The notes below the pieces were generated by a model. That model ran no database searches, was not told the origin of the DNA, and was given only the letters and a program-made list of their open reading frames with translations. From an uncultured Blautia sp. (GTDB lineage: Bacteria; Bacillota; Clostridia; Lachnospirales; Lachnospiraceae), in assembly GCA_937900135.1 (NCBI GenBank), contig CALCDJ010000019.1, forward strand, positions 1 through 13,755: DNA of 13,755 nt, written 5' to 3'. Positions 5,466 through 12,733 of the stretch are shown piece after piece. Position 1 is the first letter of the stretch, and the number at the start of each line of letters is the position of its first letter. The position numbers and the translations under genes were made by a program.

Positions 5466-7802
5466 ATGGACAAAATATGGTTTCGCAAAGAAGCGGAAGA
5501 CTGGAATGAAGCATTGCCAATTGGAAATGGATCATTGGGCGCCATGGTATTCGGTAAAACAGGACTTGAACGAATTCAGATCAATGAAGATTCTGTATGG
5601 TCCGGCGGCTTTATGAACCGTATCAATCCAGATGCAAAAGAGCACTATAAAACAGTGAGAAAACTTTTGCTGAATGGCAAAATTCAGGAAGCGGAACTTT
5701 TGGCAGAGCGGTGTATGTATGCAACCTATCCCCATATGCGGCATTACCAGTCCCTGGCTGATGTCTGGATTCGCTTTTTTAAGCAGCAGGGAAAAAAAGT
5801 TGTCAAAAAGACCCAAGGGGAATTGTTAAGTGTTGAATACTTAGGCGCGAACGTTTCAGATTACAAACGGGAACTGGATCTGGAGCGTTCCATGGGGAAG
5901 GTGGAATATACCATTGACGGAAATTCTTATCGGAGGGAATTTTTTGCATCCTATCCGGAGCAGGCGCTTGTGTATAAAATGGAAGCGTTAGAAGATGCGT
6001 TTCTCGACTTTGAAATCTCTGTAACAAGAAAGGATAACCGATCTGGAAGAGGTTCTTCTTATTGTGACGGCGTTGAAGTCCTGGAAGATCAGACGATTCG
6101 TCTGTATGGCATACAAGGTGGAAATGACGGAATCGGTTTTGAGTTTTTGCTGAAAATCAAGATCAACGGTGGAGCCTGTTATCGCATGGGAAGTCATTTG
6201 ATCGTAGAAGGCGCAAAAACTGCGGTGATTTATATGACTGCAAGAACCACGTTCAGAGAAGAAAATCCTCTTTTGTGGTGTCAGCAAAGACTGCAAAATA
6301 TGGAGGGTCGAACCTACGAAGAGATCAAAGAACGGCACATCAAAGATTATCAATCTTACGATCAGCTTAGTAAGCTTACCCTGGAGACAGCGATCTCTTT
6401 TGAGGATTTATCCACGCCGGAACGCCTGGAGCGATTGCGTCAGGGAGAGGAAGATATTGGGCTTTTGAATATTTATTACCATTTTGCCCGCTATCTGCTC
6501 ATAAGTTCCAGTCGGGAGGGAAGTCTTCCATCCAATCTTCAGGGCATCTGGAACGAAGATTTTGAACCAGCCTGGGGCTCCAAATATACCATCAATATCA
6601 ATACGGAAATGAATTACTGGATGGCTGAAAAAACAGGCTTGTCCCGTCTGCATATGCCTTTGCTGGAACATTTGAAACGGATGTATCCACATGGCAAAGA
6701 CGTAGCAAAAGAAATGTACGGAATCGATGGCTTTTGCTGCCATCACAACACCGATATCTGGGGAGACTGCGCACCTCAGGATAACCATGTTTCCTCCACG
6801 TTATGGCCCATGGGCGGCGCTTGGTTGTGTTTGCATATTCTGGAACATTATCAATATACAAAAGATAAAAAATTCATGGATGCTTATTATGAGATCGTTG
6901 AGGATTGTGTGAGATTCTTTTTGGAATATCTGATTCAGGACAAGAATGGATGCTGGATATCCGGTCCTTCAAGTTCACCGGAAAATATCTATCTAAACGA
7001 TCAAAACGAATGTGGATGCCTTTGTATGGGCGCCTCCATGGATACAGAGATTATTCGGGAATTGTTTGAAGGCTACTTAAAGGTAACCCGGGAATGCGCT
7101 TATTCGGAAGAACTTACAGATCTGGTAAAAATCAGACTGAATGGATTGACGCCTCTTCAAATTGGAAAATATGGGCAGATTCAGGAATGGAGTCAGGATT
7201 ATGAAGAGGTAGAACCTGGACACAGACATATCTCTCAGCTTTTTGCCTTATATCCGGCAAGCCAGATCCGAATGGATCGCACTCCGGAACTGGCGAAGGC
7301 CGCAAAGAAAACCATCGAACGCCGCCTTTCTTATGGAGGGGGACATACCGGATGGAGTAAAGCATGGATCATCCTGTTTTATACCAGACTCTGGGATGCG
7401 GAGAATGCATGGAAAAATATCAATGAATTGCTGGCACATGCCACATTAGACAATTTATTTGACAATCATCCACCCTTTCAGATCGATGGAAATTTTGGCG
7501 GAGCATGTGGCTTATTGGAAATGCTGGTACAGGATTACGAGGATTGCGTTTACCTGTTGCCTGCACTGCCAAAACAACTGGGGAACGGTTCTGTCACCGG
7601 TATCCATTTGAAAGCAGGCGCCACGCTTACATTTGACTGGAAGGATGGAATGATCCATACCATTTCTGTAACCGCAGATAGAGATTGCAGCTTCCAGTTC
7701 ATGGATTCATGGGGCGGCAGTCGAAGGATTACTTTGGAAAAAGGACAACATGTCTTTTTTAATAATGAAAAAAAGAAAAAGGAATGCAAGCAGGGAAAGT
7801 GA
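5466..7802 (+). CDS. GH95-family glycoside hydrolase (alpha-L-fucosidase / alpha-L-galactosidase type), cytoplasmic
   Basis: 778 residues. The N-terminus WNEALPIGNGSLGAMVFGKTG followed by IQINEDSVWSGG is the hallmark of GH95, inverting enzymes that release alpha-linked L-fucose or L-galactose. The conserved catalytic set is present: N377 and N379 in ININTEMNYW (base-activating asparagines), E506 in SGPSSSPENIY (general acid) and D674 in FQIDGNFGG (base partner), by analogy with Bifidobacterium AfcA N421, N423, E566 and D766. T375 lies two residues before N377, where fucosidases, as I recall, carry His and an alpha-L-galactosidase carries Thr; specificity may therefore differ from fucose. There is no signal peptide or membrane span, so it acts in the cytosol. 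ATG 5466 has GGAGG at 5456-5460; a TTG at 5454 is less likely. It is followed after 10 bases by EIIBC, with which it is surely cotranscribed. Confidence 0.88.
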   Translation: MDKIWFRKEAEDWNEALPIGNGSLGAMVFGKTGLERIQINEDSVWSGGFMNRINPDAKEHYKTVRKLLLNGKIQEAELLAERCMYATYPHMRHYQSLADVWIRFFKQQGKKVVKKTQGELLSVEYLGANVSDYKRELDLERSMGKVEYTIDGNSYRREFFASYPEQALVYKMEALEDAFLDFEISVTRKDNRSGRGSSYCDGVEVLEDQTIRLYGIQGGNDGIGFEFLLKIKINGGACYRMGSHLIVEGAKTAVIYMTARTTFREENPLLWCQQRLQNMEGRTYEEIKERHIKDYQSYDQLSKLTLETAISFEDLSTPERLERLRQGEEDIGLLNIYYHFARYLLISSSREGSLPSNLQGIWNEDFEPAWGSKYTININTEMNYWMAEKTGLSRLHMPLLEHLKRMYPHGKDVAKEMYGIDGFCCHHNTDIWGDCAPQDNHVSSTLWPMGGAWLCLHILEHYQYTKDKKFMDAYYEIVEDCVRFFLEYLIQDKNGCWISGPSSSPENIYLNDQNECGCLCMGASMDTEIIRELFEGYLKVTRECAYSEELTDLVKIRLNGLTPLQIGKYGQIQEWSQDYEEVEPGHRHISQLFALYPASQIRMDRTPELAKAAKKTIERRLSYGGGHTGWSKAWIILFYTRLWDAENAWKNINELLAHATLDNLFDNHPPFQIDGNFGGACGLLEMLVQDYEDCVYLLPALPKQLGNGSVTGIHLKAGATLTFDWKDGMIHTISVTADRDCSFQFMDSWGGSRRITLEKGQHVFFNNEKKKKECKQGK

Positions 7803-7812
7803 GGAATCAACA

Positions 7813-9243
7813 ATGAAGTATGAAACAATGATTCATGGCATCTTGAACGGCATTGGAGGCGTGGAAAATGTAGAAAGTGTATACCATTGTGCTACAAGAC
7901 TTCGTTTCCAGTTAAAAGATGAAGGAAAAGCAAACGACGAAGCAGTGAAAGAAACAGAAGGCGTATTGTCCTTAGTAAAAAGCGGCGGACAGTATCAGGT
8001 AGTGATTGGACAGCACGTACATGAAGTATATAAAGAACTTACAAAACTCATGGGGATGGACGAGGAAAAAATCGAACTGAAAGACGCGAAAGAATTCAAG
8101 GAAGAGATGAAGAAAAAGAAAATCTCCAGCGCGTTTATTGATGTGATCAGCGGCGTATTTACCCCGATTCTTGGAATGCTGGTTGCTACCGGCGTGATCA
8201 AAGCCGTATTGTCTCTGTTATCAGTTTCCGGTATTTTGGCTTCTGATTCAGGAACTTATCAGTTGTTATGGGCAGTTGCCGACGGCTTCTTTAATGCATT
8301 ACCAGTATTTCTTGGTTACACAGCAATGAAGAAATTTGGCGGTACTCCTTTTATTGGTATGGGAATCGGCGCGGCTATGATTTATCCGGCTCTTTCCACA
8401 ATTATGAGTGGGGAAGCGTTATATACACTTTTTGCCGGATCGATTTTTGAAACACCCGTTTATGTGGAATTTCTGGGAATGCCAGTGTTATTAATGAACT
8501 ATGCAGGTTCCGTTATCCCGGTGATCGTGATTTGCTTCTTTGCAGCAAAAATTGAGAAATTTTTGACAAAGCATACCCATGACCTGATTAAGTCCTTCGT
8601 GGTACCTTCCCTTACACTGATCATCAGTGTGATTTTAGGACTTTTGCTGATCGGACCGCTTATGACCTTTGCAAGCAACATCTTAGGCGCTGCATTTACA
8701 AAATTGTTTAGTTTAAGTGCAACTGTTTCCGGATTTTTATATGGCGCTTTGATCCAGGTCTGCGTTATGTTCGGCATTCACTGGGGATTTGTTGCCATCT
8801 CTGTGAATAACCTGGCAACTCTTGGTTTTGACCCGATTACAATCGCAGGTCTTGCATCTGCTTTTGGTCAGGCAGGCGTTGTTCTTATGATTATGTTAAA
8901 GACAAAAAATAAACGATTAAAAGGCGTTTGTGGACCAGCTATTATTTCCGCGATGTTTGGAATTACCGAGCCATCTATTTATGGTGTGACTCTTCAGTTT
9001 AAAAAGCCATTTATCCTGGCTTGTATTGCCTCTGGTATCGGCGGTGCGATCATTGGATTCGGTGGCGTAAAACAGTATGTTTATGGTGTAAATGGTATTT
9101 TCGGATGGATGCAGTGTATCAATCCGGCAACAGGATTTGATTCCTCTGTTGTTGCAGCAATCATTGCCTGCGTGGTAAGTTTCCTGTCAGCAATTGTCTT
9201 AATGGCAATCTTTGGAAAAAACTCAATTCCTGAAGAAGAATAA
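7813..9243 (+). CDS. PTS EIIBC permease of the glucose/sucrose/beta-glucoside superfamily, lacking IIA
   Basis: 476-residue membrane permease that takes up and phosphorylates a sugar. Residues 1-80 form the EIIB domain with the phospho-cysteine C26 in SVYHCATRLRF. After a charged linker (about 85-110), the EIIC domain (about 111-470) has roughly ten membrane segments and the conserved FGITEPSIYGVTL loop. A covalently attached EIIA, which would bring such proteins to about 620 residues, is absent, and no EIIA gene is in the window, so a IIA-Glc-like partner must act in trans. The ATG at 7813 is chosen because the EIIB domain begins there and GTGAGGA, overlapping the GH95 stop, gives a site 7 bases upstream. 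Substrate cannot be read from sequence; the GH95 partner suggests an L-fucosyl- or L-galactosyl-containing glycoside. Two terminators follow. Confidence 0.92.
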   Translation: MKYETMIHGILNGIGGVENVESVYHCATRLRFQLKDEGKANDEAVKETEGVLSLVKSGGQYQVVIGQHVHEVYKELTKLMGMDEEKIELKDAKEFKEEMKKKKISSAFIDVISGVFTPILGMLVATGVIKAVLSLLSVSGILASDSGTYQLLWAVADGFFNALPVFLGYTAMKKFGGTPFIGMGIGAAMIYPALSTIMSGEALYTLFAGSIFETPVYVEFLGMPVLLMNYAGSVIPVIVICFFAAKIEKFLTKHTHDLIKSFVVPSLTLIISVILGLLLIGPLMTFASNILGAAFTKLFSLSATVSGFLYGALIQVCVMFGIHWGFVAISVNNLATLGFDPITIAGLASAFGQAGVVLMIMLKTKNKRLKGVCGPAIISAMFGITEPSIYGVTLQFKKPFILACIASGIGGAIIGFGGVKQYVYGVNGIFGWMQCINPATGFDSSVVAAIIACVVSFLSAIVLMAIFGKNSIPEEE

Positions 9244-9252
9244 AAGAACTGG

Positions 9253-9283
9253 AAAAGGACTCAGAAAATTCTGGGTTCTTTTT
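9253..9283 (+). terminator. Rho-independent terminator after EIIBC
   Basis: AAAAGGACTCAGA pairs with TCTGGGTTCTTTT over 13 positions (two G-U pairs) around a 4-base loop, followed by U residues. It lies 10 bases past the EIIBC stop. Confidence 0.8.
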
Positions 9284-9324
9284 CGTTTGCCAGGAAAGTA
9301 GTGCAGAATGTATGACTAGTAAAT

Positions 9325-9366
9325 AAAAAAGCATTGTCCCGAAAAAAAATGGGGCAATGCTTTTTT
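9325..9366. terminator. Bidirectional terminator between EIIBC and the convergent XRE gene
   Basis: AAAAAAGCATTGTCCC (9325-9340) pairs with GGGGCAATGCTTTTTT (9351-9366), 16 positions with one wobble, around a 10-base loop. A and T runs on both sides let it work in both directions. It ends 4 bases past the stop of the minus-strand regulator. Confidence 0.85.
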
Positions 9367-9370
9367 GCAA

Positions 9371-9697
9371 TCAGGAACGCAGTTGAAATGCAGTTTTTAA
9401 AAGTTCTAAGGCAATCTTTTTTTCGCTTTCTGTTTTGTCGGACAGAAAGGCAATAATCTGTTCTTCTGTAGAGGTGGGAAGCAGTGGGGCTTCCAATTCA
9501 AATAAATCAGAAGGTCTTATGGATAGAGCATTACAAAGCTTTACAACTGTAGAGATTGTAGGGTTTCTTTCTTCTTTTTCAATTTGACGCAGATAAACAG
9601 AAGAAATATCTGCGCGCAAAGCCAGTTCTTCTTGTGTAAACCCCTTTGCATAGCGAAATTCTCTGATCTTAAAACCGATATTATAATTATCTTTCAT
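9371..9697 (-). CDS. XRE-family helix-turn-helix regulator
   Basis: 108 residues. The Cro/C1-type HTH spans about residues 8-65: IGFKIREFRYAKGFTQEELA gives helices 1 and 2, SSVYLRQIEKEERNPTISTV the recognition helix and turn, and LCNALSIRPSDLFEL the closing helix. The C-terminal 40 residues (TSTEEQIIAFLSDKTESEKK and on) are probably helical and may mediate dimerisation. ATG 9697 is chosen because the eight-base AAGGTGAT, complementary to the 16S 3' end, overlaps the alternative GTG/ATG starts at 9706 and 9703 and sits at proper distance from 9697. It diverges from the WYL operon and could control it, itself, or something distant; no direct evidence decides. The size resembles phage-type or defence-linked regulators, but also many housekeeping ones. 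Confidence 0.88.
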   Translation of the reverse strand: MKDNYNIGFKIREFRYAKGFTQEELALRADISSVYLRQIEKEERNPTISTVVKLCNALSIRPSDLFELEAPLLPTSTEEQIIAFLSDKTESEKKIALELLKTAFQLRS

Positions 9698-9728
9698 TTT
9701 CATCACCTTAATTTATAGTAAACGGTTG

Positions 9729-9757
9729 ATAATATTTGTTCGAGATATTAAAGTAAA
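9729..9757 (-). promoter_or_regulatory. Promoter of the XRE regulator
   Basis: On the minus strand TTTACT (9757-9752) is followed after 17 bases by TATTAT (9734-9729). Transcription would start near 9722, about 25 bases ahead of the start codon. A 10-bp palindrome, AACTATAGTT (9770-9779), lies just upstream and could be an operator. Confidence 0.55.
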
Positions 9758-9801
9758 ACATATGATAATAACTATAGTTTCTTTTGGAAAATTTCATGTA
9801 G

Positions 9802-9855
9802 TGACAAAAACTGACATACCCTACGAGTATAATAAAAAGAATAAAGGTACTGACA
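9802..9855 (+). repeat. Three TGACA direct repeats ahead of the WYL gene, candidate operator
   Basis: TGACA occurs at 9802-9806, 9812-9816 and 9851-9855, the last two as CTGACAT. Start-to-start distances of 10 and 39 bases correspond to about one and four helical turns, which places the copies on one face of the DNA. A TATAAT (9828-9833) without a good -35 lies between the second and third copies. Autoregulation by the WYL protein would explain the arrangement; this is inference. Confidence 0.4.
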
Positions 9856-9874
9856 TGGAGGGGGCATACGGATA
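9854..9874 (+). other. Six-codon micro-ORF overlapping the WYL ribosome binding site
   Basis: ATG at 9854 opens MEGAYG and stops at TAA 9872-9874. AAAGG ahead of it (about 9843-9847) is at workable distance. It ends 17 bases before the TTG proposed as the WYL start, so reinitiation is possible. If one G were missing from the five-G run at 9860-9864 this ATG would be in frame with the WYL protein, so a frameshifted start is another reading. Translation is unproven. Confidence 0.3.
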
Positions 9875-9891
9875 AGAAAATAATACGGATT

Positions 9892-10806
9892 TTGAGTCTT
9901 TATGACAGGTTGTCCAAAGGAAAAGTAATTTATTTACAGGATGAGTTGAATAGTTTTGGAATTTCCAAACGTTCGATCCAGCGGGATATTGCAGATATAC
10001 GGGCTTATCTTGCTGAACAGGTGGTAAAAAGTGAAGATAATCGGGAAATTGTCTGCGATCATGGGAAAAATTGTTATTTCATGACTGATAAAAACAAAAA
10101 TTCTGATCAGAAGGATATCTTTGCTATTGCAAAAATTCTTCTTGGAAGTAAAGGACTTTCCAGAAGTGAAATGCAGCAGTCACTGGAGCTTTTGTTGAGT
10201 TTTTGCGGCAATAAGAGTGATTTGAAAGAAGTCAAACGAAAAATTGCCGGTGAAATGCACAATTATCAGGGACCGGCACATGGAAAGTGTCTGATTGAAA
10301 ATGTCTGGAAGTTGGCACAGGCAGTAGAGCAGCAGAACTACATAGAGGTTCATTACAGAAAGTTAGACGGCCATCAAAAAGTAACACGCATCCTGGAACC
10401 GGTGGGGGTTATGTTCTCCGAGTATTATTTTTACCTGTTGGCTTTTATTAAGGGAATCAAAGAGGAGAAAGGAAAGAATGTAAGTCCCACCATATATAGA
10501 ATAGACAGAATTGTTGATGTGAAAGTGCTGGAGGAACATTATCAGATTCCATATTCGGAGAGATTTGACGAACAGAAATACCGCAACAGTACACCGTTAA
10601 TGTTTGGCGGTGATATTCACAGATTGAAATTCTGGTACAGCGGACCATCTCTGGAAGCAGTTCTCGACCGGATACCAACGGCACGAGTGATTAAGGAAGA
10701 GGACGGAAGGTATCTGCTCAGCGCAGAGGTGATTGGAACAGGCGCAGAGATGTGGCTGAGAAGCCAGGGGGATGCGGTTCAATTAATAAAGAAAAGGAAG
10801 GGATAA
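9892..10806 (+). CDS. WYL-domain transcriptional regulator (HTH + WYL + WCX)
   Basis: 304 residues from TTG 9892. The N-terminal winged HTH (about 1-60) includes LQDELNSFGISKRSIQRDI, the typical DeoR-like helix pair of WYL regulators. A WYL domain spans about 135-210, with EVHYRK and the core YYFYLLAF, in which the W-Y-L triad reads F-Y-L (residues 180-182). A C-terminal WCX-like part (about 225-300) follows. WYL domains sense ligands, often nucleic-acid derived, and many control phage-defence loci (BrxR, CapW). The start is uncertain. No ribosome site precedes the TTG, whereas GGAGGGGG (9857-9864) sits 3 bases ahead of an in-frame ACG (9868) whose extension reads TDKKIIRI-LSLYDRL, a natural-looking WYL N-terminus. 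The next gene begins 3 bases after the stop, so the two are cotranscribed and perhaps coupled. Confidence 0.88.
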   Translation: MSLYDRLSKGKVIYLQDELNSFGISKRSIQRDIADIRAYLAEQVVKSEDNREIVCDHGKNCYFMTDKNKNSDQKDIFAIAKILLGSKGLSRSEMQQSLELLLSFCGNKSDLKEVKRKIAGEMHNYQGPAHGKCLIENVWKLAQAVEQQNYIEVHYRKLDGHQKVTRILEPVGVMFSEYYFYLLAFIKGIKEEKGKNVSPTIYRIDRIVDVKVLEEHYQIPYSERFDEQKYRNSTPLMFGGDIHRLKFWYSGPSLEAVLDRIPTARVIKEEDGRYLLSAEVIGTGAEMWLRSQGDAVQLIKKRKG

Positions 10807-10809
10807 ATA

Positions 10810-12558
10810 ATGGCAAAGGAGAATGCTATCCTTGGCTTGGATGAAAAAATAAATGATGAGTTAGATGAAACATTTGATTTTGATGAGTTAGAGGAAAAAC
10901 TTCAAAATCAATTGGAACAAGAACTTTCAGATATGCAATTGCTGAAAGAAGAGAGAGAAAGCATAGGAAATCCAGATAAACTTGGTAATATTATTATGGA
11001 TGTTGTGTGGGAACAGTTTTTGAATCAAATTGCCGTTACTGCAGGGGAGGATTTTATTAAAGAGAATAATGGACTTCACCTTGATCTGCGTAACGAGGCT
11101 CACATTCAAACGGCTGAAAATTTTGCAAATGGTAAGATTGCAACACACAATACCAAAATAGATTTTCAACAGCGATATGATGATTGGCAATCCAATTTTT
11201 TGAAAGATGAAAATGGTAATATTGTTACTCATAAAACAAGATCTGGAAAAGAGGAGGCCACATTGGCAAAAGATTCCAGAAAATCATTTGATAAGGGGCG
11301 TCCGAAAGGTTCGGTAGAAAAAAATACAGATCAAGATCATACTATTTCAGCGGCTGAAATAATACGAGATCCTGGTGCCAATGCGTTCTTGACAAAAGAT
11401 GAACAGATTGAATTTGCTAATAGTGATGCGAATCTAAATGAAATGGATTCAAGCCTCAATCGCTCAAAGGGTGACAAGTCAATGGCTGAGTGGCTCGATA
11501 ATTCTAACGCAAATGGACAAAAGCCGGGTGAAATCTTTGGTATTAGTGAAGAAGAAGACGCCAACCTTCGCAAAAAAGACTCAGAAGCTCGTGCAGAGTA
11601 TGAAAAAAGGAAAAAAGAAGGAAAAGAAAAAGCGATTGCAACTGGAAAACAATCACAAAGAGAAGAGGCTTTCCCTATAGGAGGAAAAGCTCTTCGTGCT
11701 GCACTTATGCAATTATTGGCAGAATTGCTTAGAGAGATTATTAATAAGTTAATTAAATGGTTTAAATCTGCAAAAAGGACTTTGAGCATGTTGCTAGATA
11801 GTTTGGAAGAAGCAATTCACTCTTTCATTGGTAAAATGAAAGCACATTTAATCAATGCAGGTGATACGGTATTCTCCACTGTAGCTACTGCCATTATTGG
11901 GCCGATTTTTGGAACGATTAAAAAAATCTGGATGATGCTAAAACAAGGGTGGAGTTCACTCAAGAATGCGGTAAATTATATCAAAGATCCTGCAAATAAA
12001 GGTAAGCCGGTAGGCATTTTATTGATGGAGGTAGAAAAAATCCTTGTTGCGGGGATGACTGGTGTAGGGGCATTACTTCTTGGCGAAGTGATTGAAAAAG
12101 GGCTTATGACTATTCCAATTTTCGCGGTTGAAATTCCATTGCTCGGAAGTTTGGCGAATATTTTGGGGATTTTCCTCGGAGCGGTTGTTGTTGGCATAAT
12201 TGGTGCAATGGTAATAAATCTTCTTGATAAGTTAATTTCTAAAAAGCAAAAGGAAGAGGTACAAGCAGCTACAATAGAAAAAGGAAATCAGGTTATCGCT
12301 CAACAACATCAAATTCAAATTGTAAACAGAGTTTTACTTGAGAGGGATAAAGAAAAAGCACAATCTAATATTTCGAGAAGACATCAAGAGACCGCAGCTA
12401 TAATGAAGAATGCATATGAAAATATCATGGAGAATTTTGTAGAGGCTTTTCCTGAAAATGTATGCACATCAGTGATTGATGAAGAAGATGTAAGCATTAA
12501 AAAAGAAATCGATAAGACTAGCGATGAGTTAGATGATTTACTTAAGTGGCTTAAGTAA
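10810..12558 (+). CDS. Large membrane-associated protein with an HNH-like nuclease motif, candidate defence effector
   Basis: 582 residues. The N-terminal part (1-60) is acidic and coiled-coil-like. Residues 61-170 form a soluble region. At 176-223 lies DH followed by ANSDANL and SLNRSKGDK. D176-H177, N208 and N217 with K220 match the spacing and flavour of an HNH (His-Me finger) nuclease of the HNN type, comparable with the DH...N-R-x-K-S-D pattern of the Cas9 HNH domain. A charged linker (about 250-285) leads to amphipathic helices (290-400) and a strongly hydrophobic, Gly-rich region (about 408-471) with two or three membrane spans. A helical acidic tail closes it. I recall relatives being labelled as cation transporters, which the motif does not support. 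ATG 10810 has AAGGAAGG about 7 bases ahead. DNA is A/T-rich compared with the sugar genes. The nuclease activity is inferred and untested. Confidence 0.8.
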   Translation: MAKENAILGLDEKINDELDETFDFDELEEKLQNQLEQELSDMQLLKEERESIGNPDKLGNIIMDVVWEQFLNQIAVTAGEDFIKENNGLHLDLRNEAHIQTAENFANGKIATHNTKIDFQQRYDDWQSNFLKDENGNIVTHKTRSGKEEATLAKDSRKSFDKGRPKGSVEKNTDQDHTISAAEIIRDPGANAFLTKDEQIEFANSDANLNEMDSSLNRSKGDKSMAEWLDNSNANGQKPGEIFGISEEEDANLRKKDSEARAEYEKRKKEGKEKAIATGKQSQREEAFPIGGKALRAALMQLLAELLREIINKLIKWFKSAKRTLSMLLDSLEEAIHSFIGKMKAHLINAGDTVFSTVATAIIGPIFGTIKKIWMMLKQGWSSLKNAVNYIKDPANKGKPVGILLMEVEKILVAGMTGVGALLLGEVIEKGLMTIPIFAVEIPLLGSLANILGIFLGAVVVGIIGAMVINLLDKLISKKQKEEVQAATIEKGNQVIAQQHQIQIVNRVLLERDKEKAQSNISRRHQETAAIMKNAYENIMENFVEAFPENVCTSVIDEEDVSIKKEIDKTSDELDDLLKWLK

Positions 12559-12570
12559 GGGAGAAAAATG

Positions 12571-12672
12571 ATGATGAAAAAAATGTTTATTTGTGCTGCA
12601 GTGGTGGGAGTGGCTACAGGTGTTGTTTGTTATTTATGCAAGAAAGAAAAAGCAAATGCTGTTATATCGTAA
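12571..12672 (+). CDS. Small single-span membrane peptide, 3' end probably altered by IS66 insertion
   Basis: 33 residues: a basic start (MMKKM), a hydrophobic stretch FICAAVVGVATGVVCYL with three Cys (8, 20, 23) and then KKEKANAVIS. This is a single membrane helix with a positive C-terminal side. Three tandem ATGs (12568, 12571, 12574) are possible; 12571 has the best distance (7 bases) to GGGAG at 12559-12563. It begins 12 bases after the HNH/membrane gene and belongs to that operon. Its stop codon TAA (12670-12672) falls in GTAAGCGC, which I read as the left tip of the IS66 element at 12669. The original gene may therefore have been longer, with only the first 32 codons native. A small toxin, anchor or accessory subunit are all possible; no family is recognised. 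Confidence 0.6.
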   Translation: MMKKMFICAAVVGVATGVVCYLCKKEKANAVIS

Positions 12673-12733
12673 GCGCAAAATAATTCGACGGATTGTGTTG
12701 CCCTAAAAATCATTCCATAATAATCAATAGAAA

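Noticed and set aside
5420..5509. Possible leader peptide through the tandem repeat into GH95
   Set aside because: The ATG has only a weak purine tract ahead of it, and the frame overlaps the true GH95 start and ribosome site.
11337..11789. 150-aa open frame on the minus strand inside the HNH/membrane gene
   Set aside because: It is the antisense of a well-supported coding region, with low-complexity Ser/Phe-rich content and no ribosome binding site of note.
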